Assembly: GCA_002306745.1 (NCBI GenBank)
Contig: DBSW01000161.1
Location: forward strand, 565-17,735
Reading direction: 5' to 3'
Origin: Dehalococcoidia bacterium UBA1332
GTDB lineage: Bacteria > Chloroflexota > Dehalococcoidia > Lucifugimonadales > Lucifugimonadaceae
DNA length: 17,171 nt
The position numbers and the translations under genes were made by a program. The notes beneath the pieces were generated by a model. It was not told the origin of the DNA, did not search any database, and saw nothing but the letters and a program-made list of their open reading frames with translations. Shown here in pieces: positions 6,977 to 14,950 of this stretch (position 1 is its first letter; the number at the start of each line of letters is the position of its first letter).

Positions 6977-7831
6977 CTAGCGAGTATCTCCTGAACCCTT
7001 GCGTATTTCTAGACGAGTAGAAAGATAACCCCAAAAATCGGCCGGAGGCTTACGTCTTAGAAAAGATACGTAATCACCATCCTGGGTAATTGTAACTTTT
7101 TCTCCTGAACTTAATGTACGATCCAAAAATCCGTCTACGTTTAATGCCACATCCTCGTAGGCATCAACGACCAATTGAACCTTCGAAGAAGATTGTAATA
7201 TCGCACCACCAAATTGACTCATGTGAGAGGCGATAGGCTTAACTAGAAAATCACGAGAGGTGGGATCCATGACTGGACCGCCAAGTGCGAGGCTATAACC
7301 CGTTGATCCAGTCGCTGTTGATACTACAACTCCGTCACCCCGGTATGTCGCGAGATGAACTCCGTCGACGACAGTAGTCACCTCTATAACTCTAAGAGTT
7401 GCACCACGAGCAACTGTAACGTCATTCAGAGCCATAATAGGATCTGTAACCCCTTTCGAAGTTGAGATGATCGCTTTGATCATAAAACGCTTTTCTAAAC
7501 GGGCATTACCGTCAAGATACCATTCAACCTGATCGAGTGCATCTTCATTTTCGACTTCACTCATAAAGCCAACTCTACCCATATTTATTCCGAGCACAGG
7601 GATGTCTCTAGAAGCTGCGGAATGAGCTCCACGAAGAATTGTCCCGTCACCTCCAATAGTAATTATGAGATCGGATTCTGCGAGCTTTGAAGATTGCCCC
7701 GGCAGTTCGGATTGAGTGGATAGCCACCATGCCCGCCCAACACTGTGCTGATCTGCAATTGCCCGCGCCAGTTCACCGGCTGCTGCTAGTCCACCGTTAT
7801 GAACAATTCCAATATTTTGGTATTTGGGCAT
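6977..7831 (-). CDS. nadK: NAD kinase
   Basis: NAD kinase phosphorylates NAD to NADP with ATP or polyphosphate in the cytoplasm. The protein has 284 residues, usual for bacterial enzymes. The diagnostic GGDGT motif lies at 60-64, followed by the NMGRVGFM segment (83-90). Asn136-Asp137 (ALNDVTV) and the glycine-rich stretch GDGVVVSTATGSTGYS (165-180) complete the active site. The C-terminal beta-rich domain with DGD is also present. ATG is the start, with GAG about seven bases upstream. It is separated from nuoN by 86 bases and from the NUDIX gene by 75, so it could be read with the nuo genes or from its own weak promoter. Its place among respiratory genes fits supply of pyridine nucleotides. 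Confidence 0.95.
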   Translation of the reverse strand: MPKYQNIGIVHNGGLAAAGELARAIADQHSVGRAWWLSTQSELPGQSSKLAESDLIITIGGDGTILRGAHSAASRDIPVLGINMGRVGFMSEVENEDALDQVEWYLDGNARLEKRFMIKAIISTSKGVTDPIMALNDVTVARGATLRVIEVTTVVDGVHLATYRGDGVVVSTATGSTGYSLALGGPVMDPTSRDFLVKPIASHMSQFGGAILQSSSKVQLVVDAYEDVALNVDGFLDRTLSSGEKVTITQDGDYVSFLRRKPPADFWGYLSTRLEIRKGSGDTR

Positions 7832-7917
7832 TACAACTCAATTCCATCAGTTACACATTAAGGCTTACACCATACTGTGATCAACTTGCTTGTTTCGTGA
7901 ATTGAATACAAACGCTA

Positions 7918-9423
7918 CTAAAGTGCTAGGACGATTGGAAGAGCTTTACCGGCAATATCGAGCAACAGGAACGGTGCAATTCCGAACACAGCAGCACCAA
8001 CTGCGGCAAAACTAGCAGCAACTAGAATCGGACGGTCAGCACTAAATGTTGATTGATCTGAGGCATCCTCAAACACTATGGCACGTATAACTCGAAGATA
8101 GTAGTAAGCAGCAATTACGGTATTGACTACTCCGACTACAGCAACCCACGTCAGATTTGCGTTAATTGCAGCACCGAACACTACAACTTTAGTCATAAAC
8201 CCAACGGTTGGCGGCATACCCAAAAGCGAAAGTAATCCAAAAACTAAAAGACCAGCTAATAATGGCGAGCGTTTTAGCAGACCATTCATGCCTTCAATAG
8301 AGTTGTCGTCAGTGCGAGAAGTGATCGCGATGACTGTAAAAAACACAGCTAAATTAGTGAATGCATACCCAGCGAGATAATACAACACACCTTGAGGACC
8401 GGCTCCTGCCGCAGACAATCCAACGTGGTTTACTGGAACTGACGCTACTCCGACAAGAATATATCCCGCCTGCGCTATCGTCGAATACCCAAGCAATCGC
8501 TTGATGTTGGATTGCGATAATGCAAGGATATTTCCCAGAGTCATGGTTATAGCCGCCAGAATCGCAAATAAGCCTGACCAGTCTTGCATCAGGTTATCGC
8601 CGCCAAAAGCGGTATACATCACACGCATTAAAACTGCAAAGGCTGCTGATTTTGAAGCAACAGACAAAAAAGCCACTACAGGTGTTGGAGCGCCTTGGTA
8701 CACATCAGGAACCCACATTTGCCAAGGCACAACAGCCATTTTAAATCCAAATCCAGCAGTAATCATTATGACTGCAAGCAAGACAGCAAACGACCCAAAA
8801 GGCACTCCTGCCTCAGTCGGCAGCATTGAGAGTCTTTCCATTATCACGCTTAGGTGAGTGCTTCCAGTGTAGCCATAAATGTATGCAAATCCATAAAGAA
8901 GTATCGCACTCGAAATCGCGGATAAAACAAAAAACTTAGTCCCAGCCTCAACTCCTTGCTTTGACCTGTGAATCGCAGCGAGGGCCACAATCGGAAGTGC
9001 GGTCAATTCGAGAGCGACGTATATGGTGATCAGTTCAGTAGCTGAAACTAGAACCATCATGCCACTTACAGAAAGAAGAATAAGCGACAGAAATTCTCCT
9101 CCGTAAGCCTTTACACGATCATTGGATATATATTTCACAGAAGCAAGAATCGTTCCAGCTGTAACAAGTAGCAGTATAAATTTGAAAAATAATGAGAACC
9201 GATCTGCCTGAAACGTGTCAAAAACAGCATCAGTAATTGAGGGATCGCCAAACCAGTTAAACCACAGATTTAAGGTCAATATCACTGGGGCGCTAAGACC
9301 AATAAACGCAACGGTTAGAACTTTAGACATGCTTCGCGTCATAAGATCGACGGCAATAACTAACAGAGCAAGCAAAGCCATAGATATTTCAGGGGACAGT
9401 AACCAAATGTCTTGCACAGTCAT
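7918..9423 (-). CDS. nuoN: NADH-quinone oxidoreductase subunit N
   Basis: NuoN is one of three antiporter-like proton-pumping membrane subunits of respiratory complex I. The protein has 501 residues, about 14 predicted membrane helices, and begins close to the canonical start with LLSPEISMALLALL. Conserved charged residues are present: Glu139 (VALEL) in helix 5, Lys228 (GFKMA) in helix 7 and the lysine of VASKSAAF in helix 8. The signature loop reads VPWQMWVPDVYQGAP, where Gln235 replaces the histidine usual in PFHMW or PFHLW. DIKR-like NIKRLLGYSTIAQAGY follows. It overlaps the nuoM stop as TAATG, so translation is probably coupled. It is the last nuo gene of the run; nadK follows after 86 bases. 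Confidence 0.96.
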   Translation of the reverse strand: MTVQDIWLLSPEISMALLALLVIAVDLMTRSMSKVLTVAFIGLSAPVILTLNLWFNWFGDPSITDAVFDTFQADRFSLFFKFILLLVTAGTILASVKYISNDRVKAYGGEFLSLILLSVSGMMVLVSATELITIYVALELTALPIVALAAIHRSKQGVEAGTKFFVLSAISSAILLYGFAYIYGYTGSTHLSVIMERLSMLPTEAGVPFGSFAVLLAVIMITAGFGFKMAVVPWQMWVPDVYQGAPTPVVAFLSVASKSAAFAVLMRVMYTAFGGDNLMQDWSGLFAILAAITMTLGNILALSQSNIKRLLGYSTIAQAGYILVGVASVPVNHVGLSAAGAGPQGVLYYLAGYAFTNLAVFFTVIAITSRTDDNSIEGMNGLLKRSPLLAGLLVFGLLSLLGMPPTVGFMTKVVVFGAAINANLTWVAVVGVVNTVIAAYYYLRVIRAIVFEDASDQSTFSADRPILVAASFAAVGAAVFGIAPFLLLDIAGKALPIVLAL

Positions 9424-10994
9424 TATTTAAGCACCGCCTGAATACCCATATCAAACACGTCGGTAACCACTGATGGCCAGATTCCAACTATAAAAATGGG
9501 AGCAGCCAACGCAATCACAGGGATCATATCTACCCAGTTAGCGTCAGTTAGGCCATCGTATACATCATCCGAAAGCCCTGGATTGGCAGGCCGTTCCCCG
9601 AAGAAGACCCTCTGCACCATCCAAAGCGTATACCCAGCAGCAAGAACCACACCAAAAGCTGAGACAGCTGTCGCCCAAGGCCAAACGGAAAACGCTCCAA
9701 GGAACACCATAATTTCAGCGACGAACCCTGATAACGCAGGCAGACCTAATGACCCAAATCCTGCAATCAAGAAGAAAATCGCTATCAATGGCATCTTCTT
9801 CCATAGACCACCAAGATGCGGTATGTGTCGAGTGTGAGTGCGGTCATAAGATAGCCCAACCATTAAGAATGCAAGACCAGTAATCGTGCCGTGCGTAAAC
9901 ATCTGCAATGCGGCACCGTTGAGCCCGCCTTCGGATGTTTCTGAAGCAGACGAGCCTACCGCCGCAACTCCAAGCATGACGAATCCCATATGACTTACGG
10001 AGCTATAAGCAATAAGCCGTTTCATATCAGTCTGACGGATTGTAATGATCCCACCGTAAATTACAGATACTGCAGCAAGGATAGACATAGCGCCGGCAAA
10101 ATCGTGAATCGTGAATCCCTGGGTTTCCTGGAAAAAACCCAAATTAATTCGTAACAGCCCGTAACCAGCCATCTTCAATAAAACCCCTGCAAGCATTACA
10201 GAAACAGCTGTCGGGGCATCGGTGTGAGCGTCAGGTAGCCAACTATGGACCGGCCAAAGAGGAAGCTTCACGGCAAATGCAATGAAAAAGAACCCGAATA
10301 TAAGCGCTGCAGGTGCAGCAAGATTAGCCGTCGCTATAAGATCAGGAATTCCAACAATCGATTCAGCTCCACCTAGAGCTTCCGAAGGAATAGAAACCAT
10401 CGACAGAGTATTGACTTCTGGGCTGACATATAAAGCCAGTATCGCAACCAGCATAAAAGCCCCACCAGCTAACGTAAAAAGCACGAATTTCATTGCTGAG
10501 TAGCGGGGTCGACCACTTCCCCATATTGCGATGAGCATAAACATAGGTATCAGCTCGAACTCAAAGAATATGAAAAACAGTAAAAGATCTAGTGAAAGGA
10601 AAACACCTAATACAGCAGTTTCGAGCAATAGTAACCACAAGAAATACTCTCTAACACGATGAGTAATTCTCCATGAAGCAAAAGAAGCTGCCATACCTAA
10701 TATACCTGTAAGTAATACTAGGGGCGCACTGAGACCATCCACACCAAGAATGTATGAAGAGCGCAGGGCATCAATCGGAATCCAGTTTTTAAAGTAATCG
10801 ATCATCTGGACACCACCAGCTTCTTGGTCGTATCCAAAGAAAACAATCGTGGTCAAGAAAAACGTGACCACAGTAGCGCCAATCGAAATCCAGCGAATCT
10901 GTTGATCAGCATTAGAACCGCGAGCGAGCGCCGAAACAATTAAAGCGACAGCCGCAGGCAAAAAAACTGTAAGCGTCAGCAAACCTTCAAACAA
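9423..10994 (-). CDS. nuoM: NADH-quinone oxidoreductase subunit M
   Basis: NuoM is an antiporter-like proton-channel subunit of the complex I membrane arm. The protein has 523 residues and many hydrophobic helices. Family marks are VDGLSAPLVLLT, Glu145 in FFEFELIPMF (the essential helix-5 glutamate), LPLWPVHSWLPDAHTDAPTA with the conserved H-W-P-D loop, and DMKRLIAYSSVSHMGF. The start is TTG at 10994, supported by a strong Shine-Dalgarno sequence GAGGTG about five bases upstream; no in-frame ATG is nearby. It is 66 bases after nuoL, the widest gap inside the nuo run, and overlaps nuoN by TAATG. Confidence 0.96.
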   Translation of the reverse strand: MFEGLLTLTVFLPAAVALIVSALARGSNADQQIRWISIGATVVTFFLTTIVFFGYDQEAGGVQMIDYFKNWIPIDALRSSYILGVDGLSAPLVLLTGILGMAASFASWRITHRVREYFLWLLLLETAVLGVFLSLDLLLFFIFFEFELIPMFMLIAIWGSGRPRYSAMKFVLFTLAGGAFMLVAILALYVSPEVNTLSMVSIPSEALGGAESIVGIPDLIATANLAAPAALIFGFFFIAFAVKLPLWPVHSWLPDAHTDAPTAVSVMLAGVLLKMAGYGLLRINLGFFQETQGFTIHDFAGAMSILAAVSVIYGGIITIRQTDMKRLIAYSSVSHMGFVMLGVAAVGSSASETSEGGLNGAALQMFTHGTITGLAFLMVGLSYDRTHTRHIPHLGGLWKKMPLIAIFFLIAGFGSLGLPALSGFVAEIMVFLGAFSVWPWATAVSAFGVVLAAGYTLWMVQRVFFGERPANPGLSDDVYDGLTDANWVDMIPVIALAAPIFIVGIWPSVVTDVFDMGIQAVLK

Positions 10995-10997
10995 GGT

Positions 10998-11004
10998 TCA
11001 CCTC
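10998..11004 (-). promoter_or_regulatory. Strong ribosome-binding site that fixes the TTG start of nuoM
   Basis: GAGGTGA on the - strand lies three bases before the TTG codon that opens the NuoM frame. It is the clearest Shine-Dalgarno sequence in the window. A GTG inside it would enter a frame that stops within five codons. Confidence 0.5.
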
Positions 11005-11060
11005 AATTGCTATGCTCCGGACATATACGATTGTTACCGAACTAATTATCACTTGCTTTA

Positions 11061-13073
11061 TCAGCCCCATAATATGAACGCTGCAATCACCGCGATCACA
11101 CCCACGACCATCGCAATTGCATAAGTCTGTGTTTGACCGTTTTGAACGAGTGCGCCACTCTTGCCAATTCGGCTAACCCAATTAGAAATATGAACGTTTG
11201 CATTGTCTATCCAGTGTTCATCAATCCACCTGAACGCCTCAGCAATGTATTTATAAAATCCCCTACGAACTATTACGTTCTCGTACAACTCATCAAAATA
11301 ATATTTACGAAACATCATTTTGTATAAAGGCTGAAATCTAGTTCCCATTTTTTCAGGTGATATTGACCCCTTTATGTAAATCAAATACGCGAGACCAATA
11401 CCAGTGAACGCCAAAACAGTGGAAATACCTGCGACAAGAAAATTGAATTTTGGAGCGGCGCCTGCTTCATAAGCCGCCTTATGCCCATGCCCCTCGCCAT
11501 CCGGAGGAAATACTTCATGATTTTCAACCGTGATGTAATGAGAAAATGCATGTTTATCGATCACTGCAACATCAACAACTGGATTCGAGAAAAAACCTAT
11601 TCCGATAGCAAGCACTGCCAACAGCATGATGGGTGCAACCATCAACCACGGAGATTCGCCAAAATGCGAGTGAGAGTTACCAACAGGCTTAGGCAATCCA
11701 TTCTCTTCAGCGTCATGCTCTTCCTTTTCGCCTCCTCCTTTCCATTCACCATGGAAAGTCAAAAAGATAGCTCGGAACATATAAAAAGCCGTCATCAGGG
11801 CAGCGATCAAACCAAGTAAGAGTACGATGTTGCCAGTTGTGCCTCCTGACTTCGCAGCGTGAGCCAGAATTTCGTCCTTAGACCAGAAACCTGACAACGG
11901 AAAAAGACCGGCTAGGCTCAAGCTTGCTATGACCATACCCCAGTAAGTACGGGGCATATGAACCTTAAGTCCGCCCATGTATTTCATATTAAACGTACCG
12001 GAAGCGTGATGAACCGAACCCGCTCCAAGAAACAAAGCAGCCTTGAAGAAAGCATGTGTAAACAAGTGAAAAATCGCGGGAGCGTACGCCCCAATACCGA
12101 GTGCCAGCATCATATAGCCAAGCTGACTCACTGTTGAGTACGCCAAAACTCGCTTTATATCGTTAGCAACTAGCCCCATAGTCGCCGCAAATACAGCTGT
12201 GAACGCACCAATAAGTGCAACCAGATCCATCACATTAGAATGCTGAAAGAGAGGAAAGAAACGAGCGACCAAGAATACTCCTGCAGTGACCATTGTCGCT
12301 GAGTGAATCAATGCGGAAACCGAAGTAGGTCCTTCCATCGCATCAGGGAGCCAATTATGCAAAGGAAACTGGGCCGACTTGCCAATTGCACCTGCCAGCA
12401 AACCAAGCGACACCCATGTAGCCACAGAAGCTACAATCGCACCACTTCCTATGGCTGTGTACAACGTAGGTATGTCCATGTAAGTCGAGTCTTGAGAGTA
12501 TAGGTATAAAATTCCCAGTAGAAAGCCAAAATCCCCAAATCGCGTCATAAGGAAAGCTTTCTTTGCCGCCGCTGCTGCGCTTGGACGATCCATCCAGAAC
12601 CCAATCAAAAGGTAAGAAGAAACACCTACCAATTCCCAGAAGACAAATACCTGTATAAGGTTACGGGAGAGCACTAGTCCCAGCATCGATGCGGTAAATA
12701 ATGCCATGTAAGTAAAATACCGGGTGTAACTCTTATCACCATGCATATACGCCTGCCCATATATCTGGACAAGCAAACTGACTCCGCTCACGACAACAAG
12801 CATGATGGTAGTCAGTTGATCAATCAGTAAGCCAAACTGTAGATTTAACCCAGCGGCAATCCATTCGTGTGATTCGAGATGTATCGGGCCATCTGTCATG
12901 ACAGTTCCCAAAGTCATCAACGAAAATATGAAAGAACCCGATATAGCTGCGATTGTAATATGACCTGAGTATCGAACATTAGGTCCAAGGACAACGCGCA
13001 CGACTACACCGTTCACCAACATTGCAGCGATGGGGAAAGCAACTATGAGCCAGGCGAGACCTTCAGTTATCAC
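11061..13073 (-). CDS. nuoL: NADH-quinone oxidoreductase subunit L
   Basis: NuoL is the distal proton-pumping subunit of complex I, carrying the long lateral helix. The protein has 670 residues, within the family range. Visible marks are LLIDQLTTIML, Glu147 in FVFWELVGVSSY, MTRFGDFGFLLG, Lys232 with FPLHNWLPDAMEGPTSVSALIH, and DIKRVLAYSTVSQLGYMM. A charged His/Glu loop (about 450-470) precedes later helices, and the C-terminal region carries the amphipathic lateral helix (FDELYENVIVRRGFYKYI) and a last hydrophobic anchor. The start is GTG at 13073 with AGGAA five bases upstream. It lies 11 bases after the small DUF2007-like gene and 66 before nuoM. Confidence 0.97.
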   Translation of the reverse strand: MITEGLAWLIVAFPIAAMLVNGVVVRVVLGPNVRYSGHITIAAISGSFIFSLMTLGTVMTDGPIHLESHEWIAAGLNLQFGLLIDQLTTIMLVVVSGVSLLVQIYGQAYMHGDKSYTRYFTYMALFTASMLGLVLSRNLIQVFVFWELVGVSSYLLIGFWMDRPSAAAAAKKAFLMTRFGDFGFLLGILYLYSQDSTYMDIPTLYTAIGSGAIVASVATWVSLGLLAGAIGKSAQFPLHNWLPDAMEGPTSVSALIHSATMVTAGVFLVARFFPLFQHSNVMDLVALIGAFTAVFAATMGLVANDIKRVLAYSTVSQLGYMMLALGIGAYAPAIFHLFTHAFFKAALFLGAGSVHHASGTFNMKYMGGLKVHMPRTYWGMVIASLSLAGLFPLSGFWSKDEILAHAAKSGGTTGNIVLLLGLIAALMTAFYMFRAIFLTFHGEWKGGGEKEEHDAEENGLPKPVGNSHSHFGESPWLMVAPIMLLAVLAIGIGFFSNPVVDVAVIDKHAFSHYITVENHEVFPPDGEGHGHKAAYEAGAAPKFNFLVAGISTVLAFTGIGLAYLIYIKGSISPEKMGTRFQPLYKMMFRKYYFDELYENVIVRRGFYKYIAEAFRWIDEHWIDNANVHISNWVSRIGKSGALVQNGQTQTYAIAMVVGVIAVIAAFILWG

Positions 13074-13084
13074 GGTGTTTCCTA

Positions 13085-13279
13085 CTACAACTTTCTAAGG
13101 ATTTCATCAGCCACATGTTCCCTACCCTTTGGGACCATCACTCGGAAAGAAGAATGTTCCGACCAATCGAGAATGTCATCAGCCGGAATGATATTTGTTG
13201 GCAAGCCCTCTCCTTCAAGAAGATCTTTCCACATTTGAGCCGTCATCAAATTTGGTGTTTTCTTGTAATCAACCCACAT
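13085..13279 (-). CDS. Small conserved-looking protein between nuoK and nuoL, DUF2007-like
   Basis: A 64-residue soluble protein without signal peptide or membrane helix. After an aromatic start (MWVDYKKTPN) the pattern is AQMWKDLLEGEGLPTNII, then a variable acidic loop (ADDILDWSEH), a strand (SFRVMVP) and an end helix (GREHVADEILRKL). This helix-strand-strand-helix layout and the LLEGEGLP and VMVP-helix pieces resemble DUF2007, a small ferredoxin-fold-like domain often called a putative signal-transducing protein. It has no cysteines, so it cannot be an iron-sulfur ferredoxin. It sits two bases after nuoK and 11 before nuoL, so it is surely co-transcribed with complex I. A role as an assembly or regulatory accessory is inference only. 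The family call is by eye. Confidence 0.7.
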   Translation of the reverse strand: MWVDYKKTPNLMTAQMWKDLLEGEGLPTNIIPADDILDWSEHSSFRVMVPKGREHVADEILRKL

Positions 13280-13281
13280 AT

Positions 13282-13632
13282 CTAGTTTTTCATTTCTGCT
13301 GCGTCGGTAATCTCAACAGACTCGGAAGAGCGATACATGGCAAATACTAGAGCAAAAGCAAGAGCTGCTTCACCAGCTGCGACTGCCGTCACAAAAATAG
13401 CGAAAGCGTGCCCCGTCAAAGCCGAACGAATTGCTTCTGCCGTTAGTGGATCACCGTTCAATAGTTCAGCGGCAGGCGTAAAACGACTGAATGCAACGGC
13501 TGCGATTATTACTCCGTTAAACATCAATTCAAGCGACATGATCACAGTAACAAGACTGCGGCGCGAGACGACCCCATATGCACCAATAGCAAAAAGAGCG
13601 CCAGAGACCATAAGTACGTTCTCTATGGTCAT
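13282..13632 (-). CDS. nuoK: NADH-quinone oxidoreductase subunit K
   Basis: NuoK is a small three-helix subunit of the complex I membrane arm, homologous to MrpC. The protein has 116 residues against about 100 in E. coli. The two essential membrane glutamates are present: Glu35 (MSLELMFN) and Glu88 (AAGEAAL). Between them are 52 residues rather than about 35. The extra 17 or so lie in the helix 2-3 loop (FTPAAELLNGDPLTAEAI). The RR of VSRRSLV after helix 1 marks that loop as cytoplasmic, placing the enlarged loop outside. The start codon overlaps the nuoJ stop as ATGA, and the DUF2007-like gene follows after two bases. Confidence 0.95.
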   Translation of the reverse strand: MTIENVLMVSGALFAIGAYGVVSRRSLVTVIMSLELMFNGVIIAAVAFSRFTPAAELLNGDPLTAEAIRSALTGHAFAIFVTAVAAGEAALAFALVFAMYRSSESVEITDAAEMKN

Positions 13633-14288
13633 GCGGAAGTGTCTCCTGTCTTTGTTTCGCTTGAAGATTGAGGATTTCGCATTAGCAATAAACCGCCAAT
13701 CAACGCGGCAACAAGAAGCAGACCAATGATCTGGAAAGCAAGAATATATTCTCTTACCAAAAGTACTCCAAGTCCGCCAGTGCTATCGACCAAAACACCA
13801 GAATTCTCGTAAACGGCAACACCTTCATCTACCATAGGTAAAGCGTCAATACCTATCACTTCGCCGTCACTCAGCTCAATATAGCCTTTAGTCATCGCTG
13901 CTGAAGCCAAAGGATTCGTAATGTCATCCATTGATGACCACTTTGTGTTCTGTGCAGTAAAAGAGAGCGAAGCAAATATCAAAACAGCTACGATTAGAGC
14001 CACTGCTCGTCCCTGAGACGGCCGACTGCCTGAGGCAATATCTTGGATAAACATCACAGCGAATGCCATCAAAACGGATATTGCGCCAACATAAACAAGA
14101 ATCTGTACCACGCCGACAAACTCAGCACTCAAGATAAAATACAACACACCTACCATTAGAAACGTACCTGCCAGGGCTATCGCTGCTCTAAATACGTCTT
14201 TTTGAGTTACAACAATTAGAGATAAAGCCAGCATCACCGCAGAAACCACCCAAAAAGCCACGGTGGTTAGTGTTGAAACCTCCATCAT
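13629..14288 (-). CDS. nuoJ: NADH-quinone oxidoreductase subunit J
   Basis: NuoJ is a five-helix membrane subunit at the junction of the proton channels. Recognisable marks are KDVFRAAIALAGTFLMVGVLYFIL in two parts, EFVGVVQILVYVGAISVLMAFAVMF (helix 3 with its pi-bulge region), and the C-terminal helix FQIIGLLLVAALIGG. I place the start at ATG 14288, giving 219 residues, because it overlaps the nuoI TGA as ATGA; a GTG at 14303 would add five residues (MGRRT). A second ATG follows immediately. Compared with E. coli NuoJ (184) the excess is mainly in the loop between helices 4 and 5 (about 100-160 in this numbering), which is acidic and probably external. It overlaps nuoK by four bases. Confidence 0.94.
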   Translation of the reverse strand: MMEVSTLTTVAFWVVSAVMLALSLIVVTQKDVFRAAIALAGTFLMVGVLYFILSAEFVGVVQILVYVGAISVLMAFAVMFIQDIASGSRPSQGRAVALIVAVLIFASLSFTAQNTKWSSMDDITNPLASAAMTKGYIELSDGEVIGIDALPMVDEGVAVYENSGVLVDSTGGLGVLLVREYILAFQIIGLLLVAALIGGLLLMRNPQSSSETKTGDTSA

Positions 14289-14950
14289 CGTTCGTCGACC
14301 CACTTTCGTTTCAGGTCTTCATCAGATGGACGCTCATGGCGACCGGCGTTATGGTAATCGTCTATCGTTTCAGCGAAAGGATCAAACCCATTGTCTTCAA
14401 ACTGGGGACGGTAAAAACCACTTGGGCGTTTGGGCGCTTCAAAAAGTTCTTCCTTGGTAATAATGAGTTCATCTCGGACGTATTTCGAACGCTCAAATCT
14501 AGTTCCCATGTGCAAAGCGTCATATGGACACGCTTCAACGCAGAGCCCGCAGAACATACATCTTCCGACATCGATGTCAAAGACTTCGAGTTTATAGCTC
14601 TCACCCTCTTGCGCATCTATCTTACCTGGAACACTAACAATCTCGATAATTCCCAACGGGCAGTACTTTGCGCAACTCGCACAAGCGGTACATCGGTCTT
14701 CAAAAAATGTGAATTCATTTCCTCGGAAACGCGAAGACTGTTTTACAGCAACAGGGATTGTCGCCAGACCTACAATGGCTTTAATCGAGTCAACTGGTCG
14801 ATGCAATAAAAATTTCACAGGATTCATACCGGCAACCTGGGCAGCACCAATTAATCCAACATGCCTGTCGGGGTACTGCTCAGTAACAGGAGGCCGCACG
14901 AAATTCTTCATAGTTATCAGAAAACCACGAGGTAATCCAAGCCCAATCAT
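14285..14950 (-). CDS. nuoI: NADH-quinone oxidoreductase subunit I
   Basis: NuoI carries clusters N6a and N6b, which link the peripheral electron wire to N2 near quinone. The two [4Fe-4S] motifs are C87TACASCAKYC97P and C131MFCGLCVEAC141P, complete and typical. PYDALHMGTRFE after the second motif is also usual. The N-terminus has the amphipathic helix and RPPVTEQYP (19-27). In most NuoI proteins RFRG follows QYP after about ten residues; here RFRG is at 74-77, so some 37 residues are inserted (roughly 33-70, including MNPVKFLLHRP and AIVGLATIPVAV). The C-terminus is hydrophilic and longer than usual, ending KRKWVDER. It overlaps nuoH as TAATG and nuoJ as ATGA. Confidence 0.95.
   Translation of the reverse strand: MIGLGLPRGFLITMKNFVRPPVTEQYPDRHVGLIGAAQVAGMNPVKFLLHRPVDSIKAIVGLATIPVAVKQSSRFRGNEFTFFEDRCTACASCAKYCPLGIIEIVSVPGKIDAQEGESYKLEVFDIDVGRCMFCGLCVEACPYDALHMGTRFERSKYVRDELIITKEELFEAPKRPSGFYRPQFEDNGFDPFAETIDDYHNAGRHERPSDEDLKRKWVDER

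Noticed and set aside
14620..14700. Ferredoxin-type motifs as evidence of a separate ferredoxin gene
   Set aside because: The cysteine motifs belong to NuoI in the same frame. Flanking sequence and operon position agree.
14270..14809. Open frame of 179 codons on the + strand opposite nuoI
   Set aside because: NuoI with both [4Fe-4S] motifs fully explains this stretch. The long antisense frame matches no family and reflects codon use on the coding strand.
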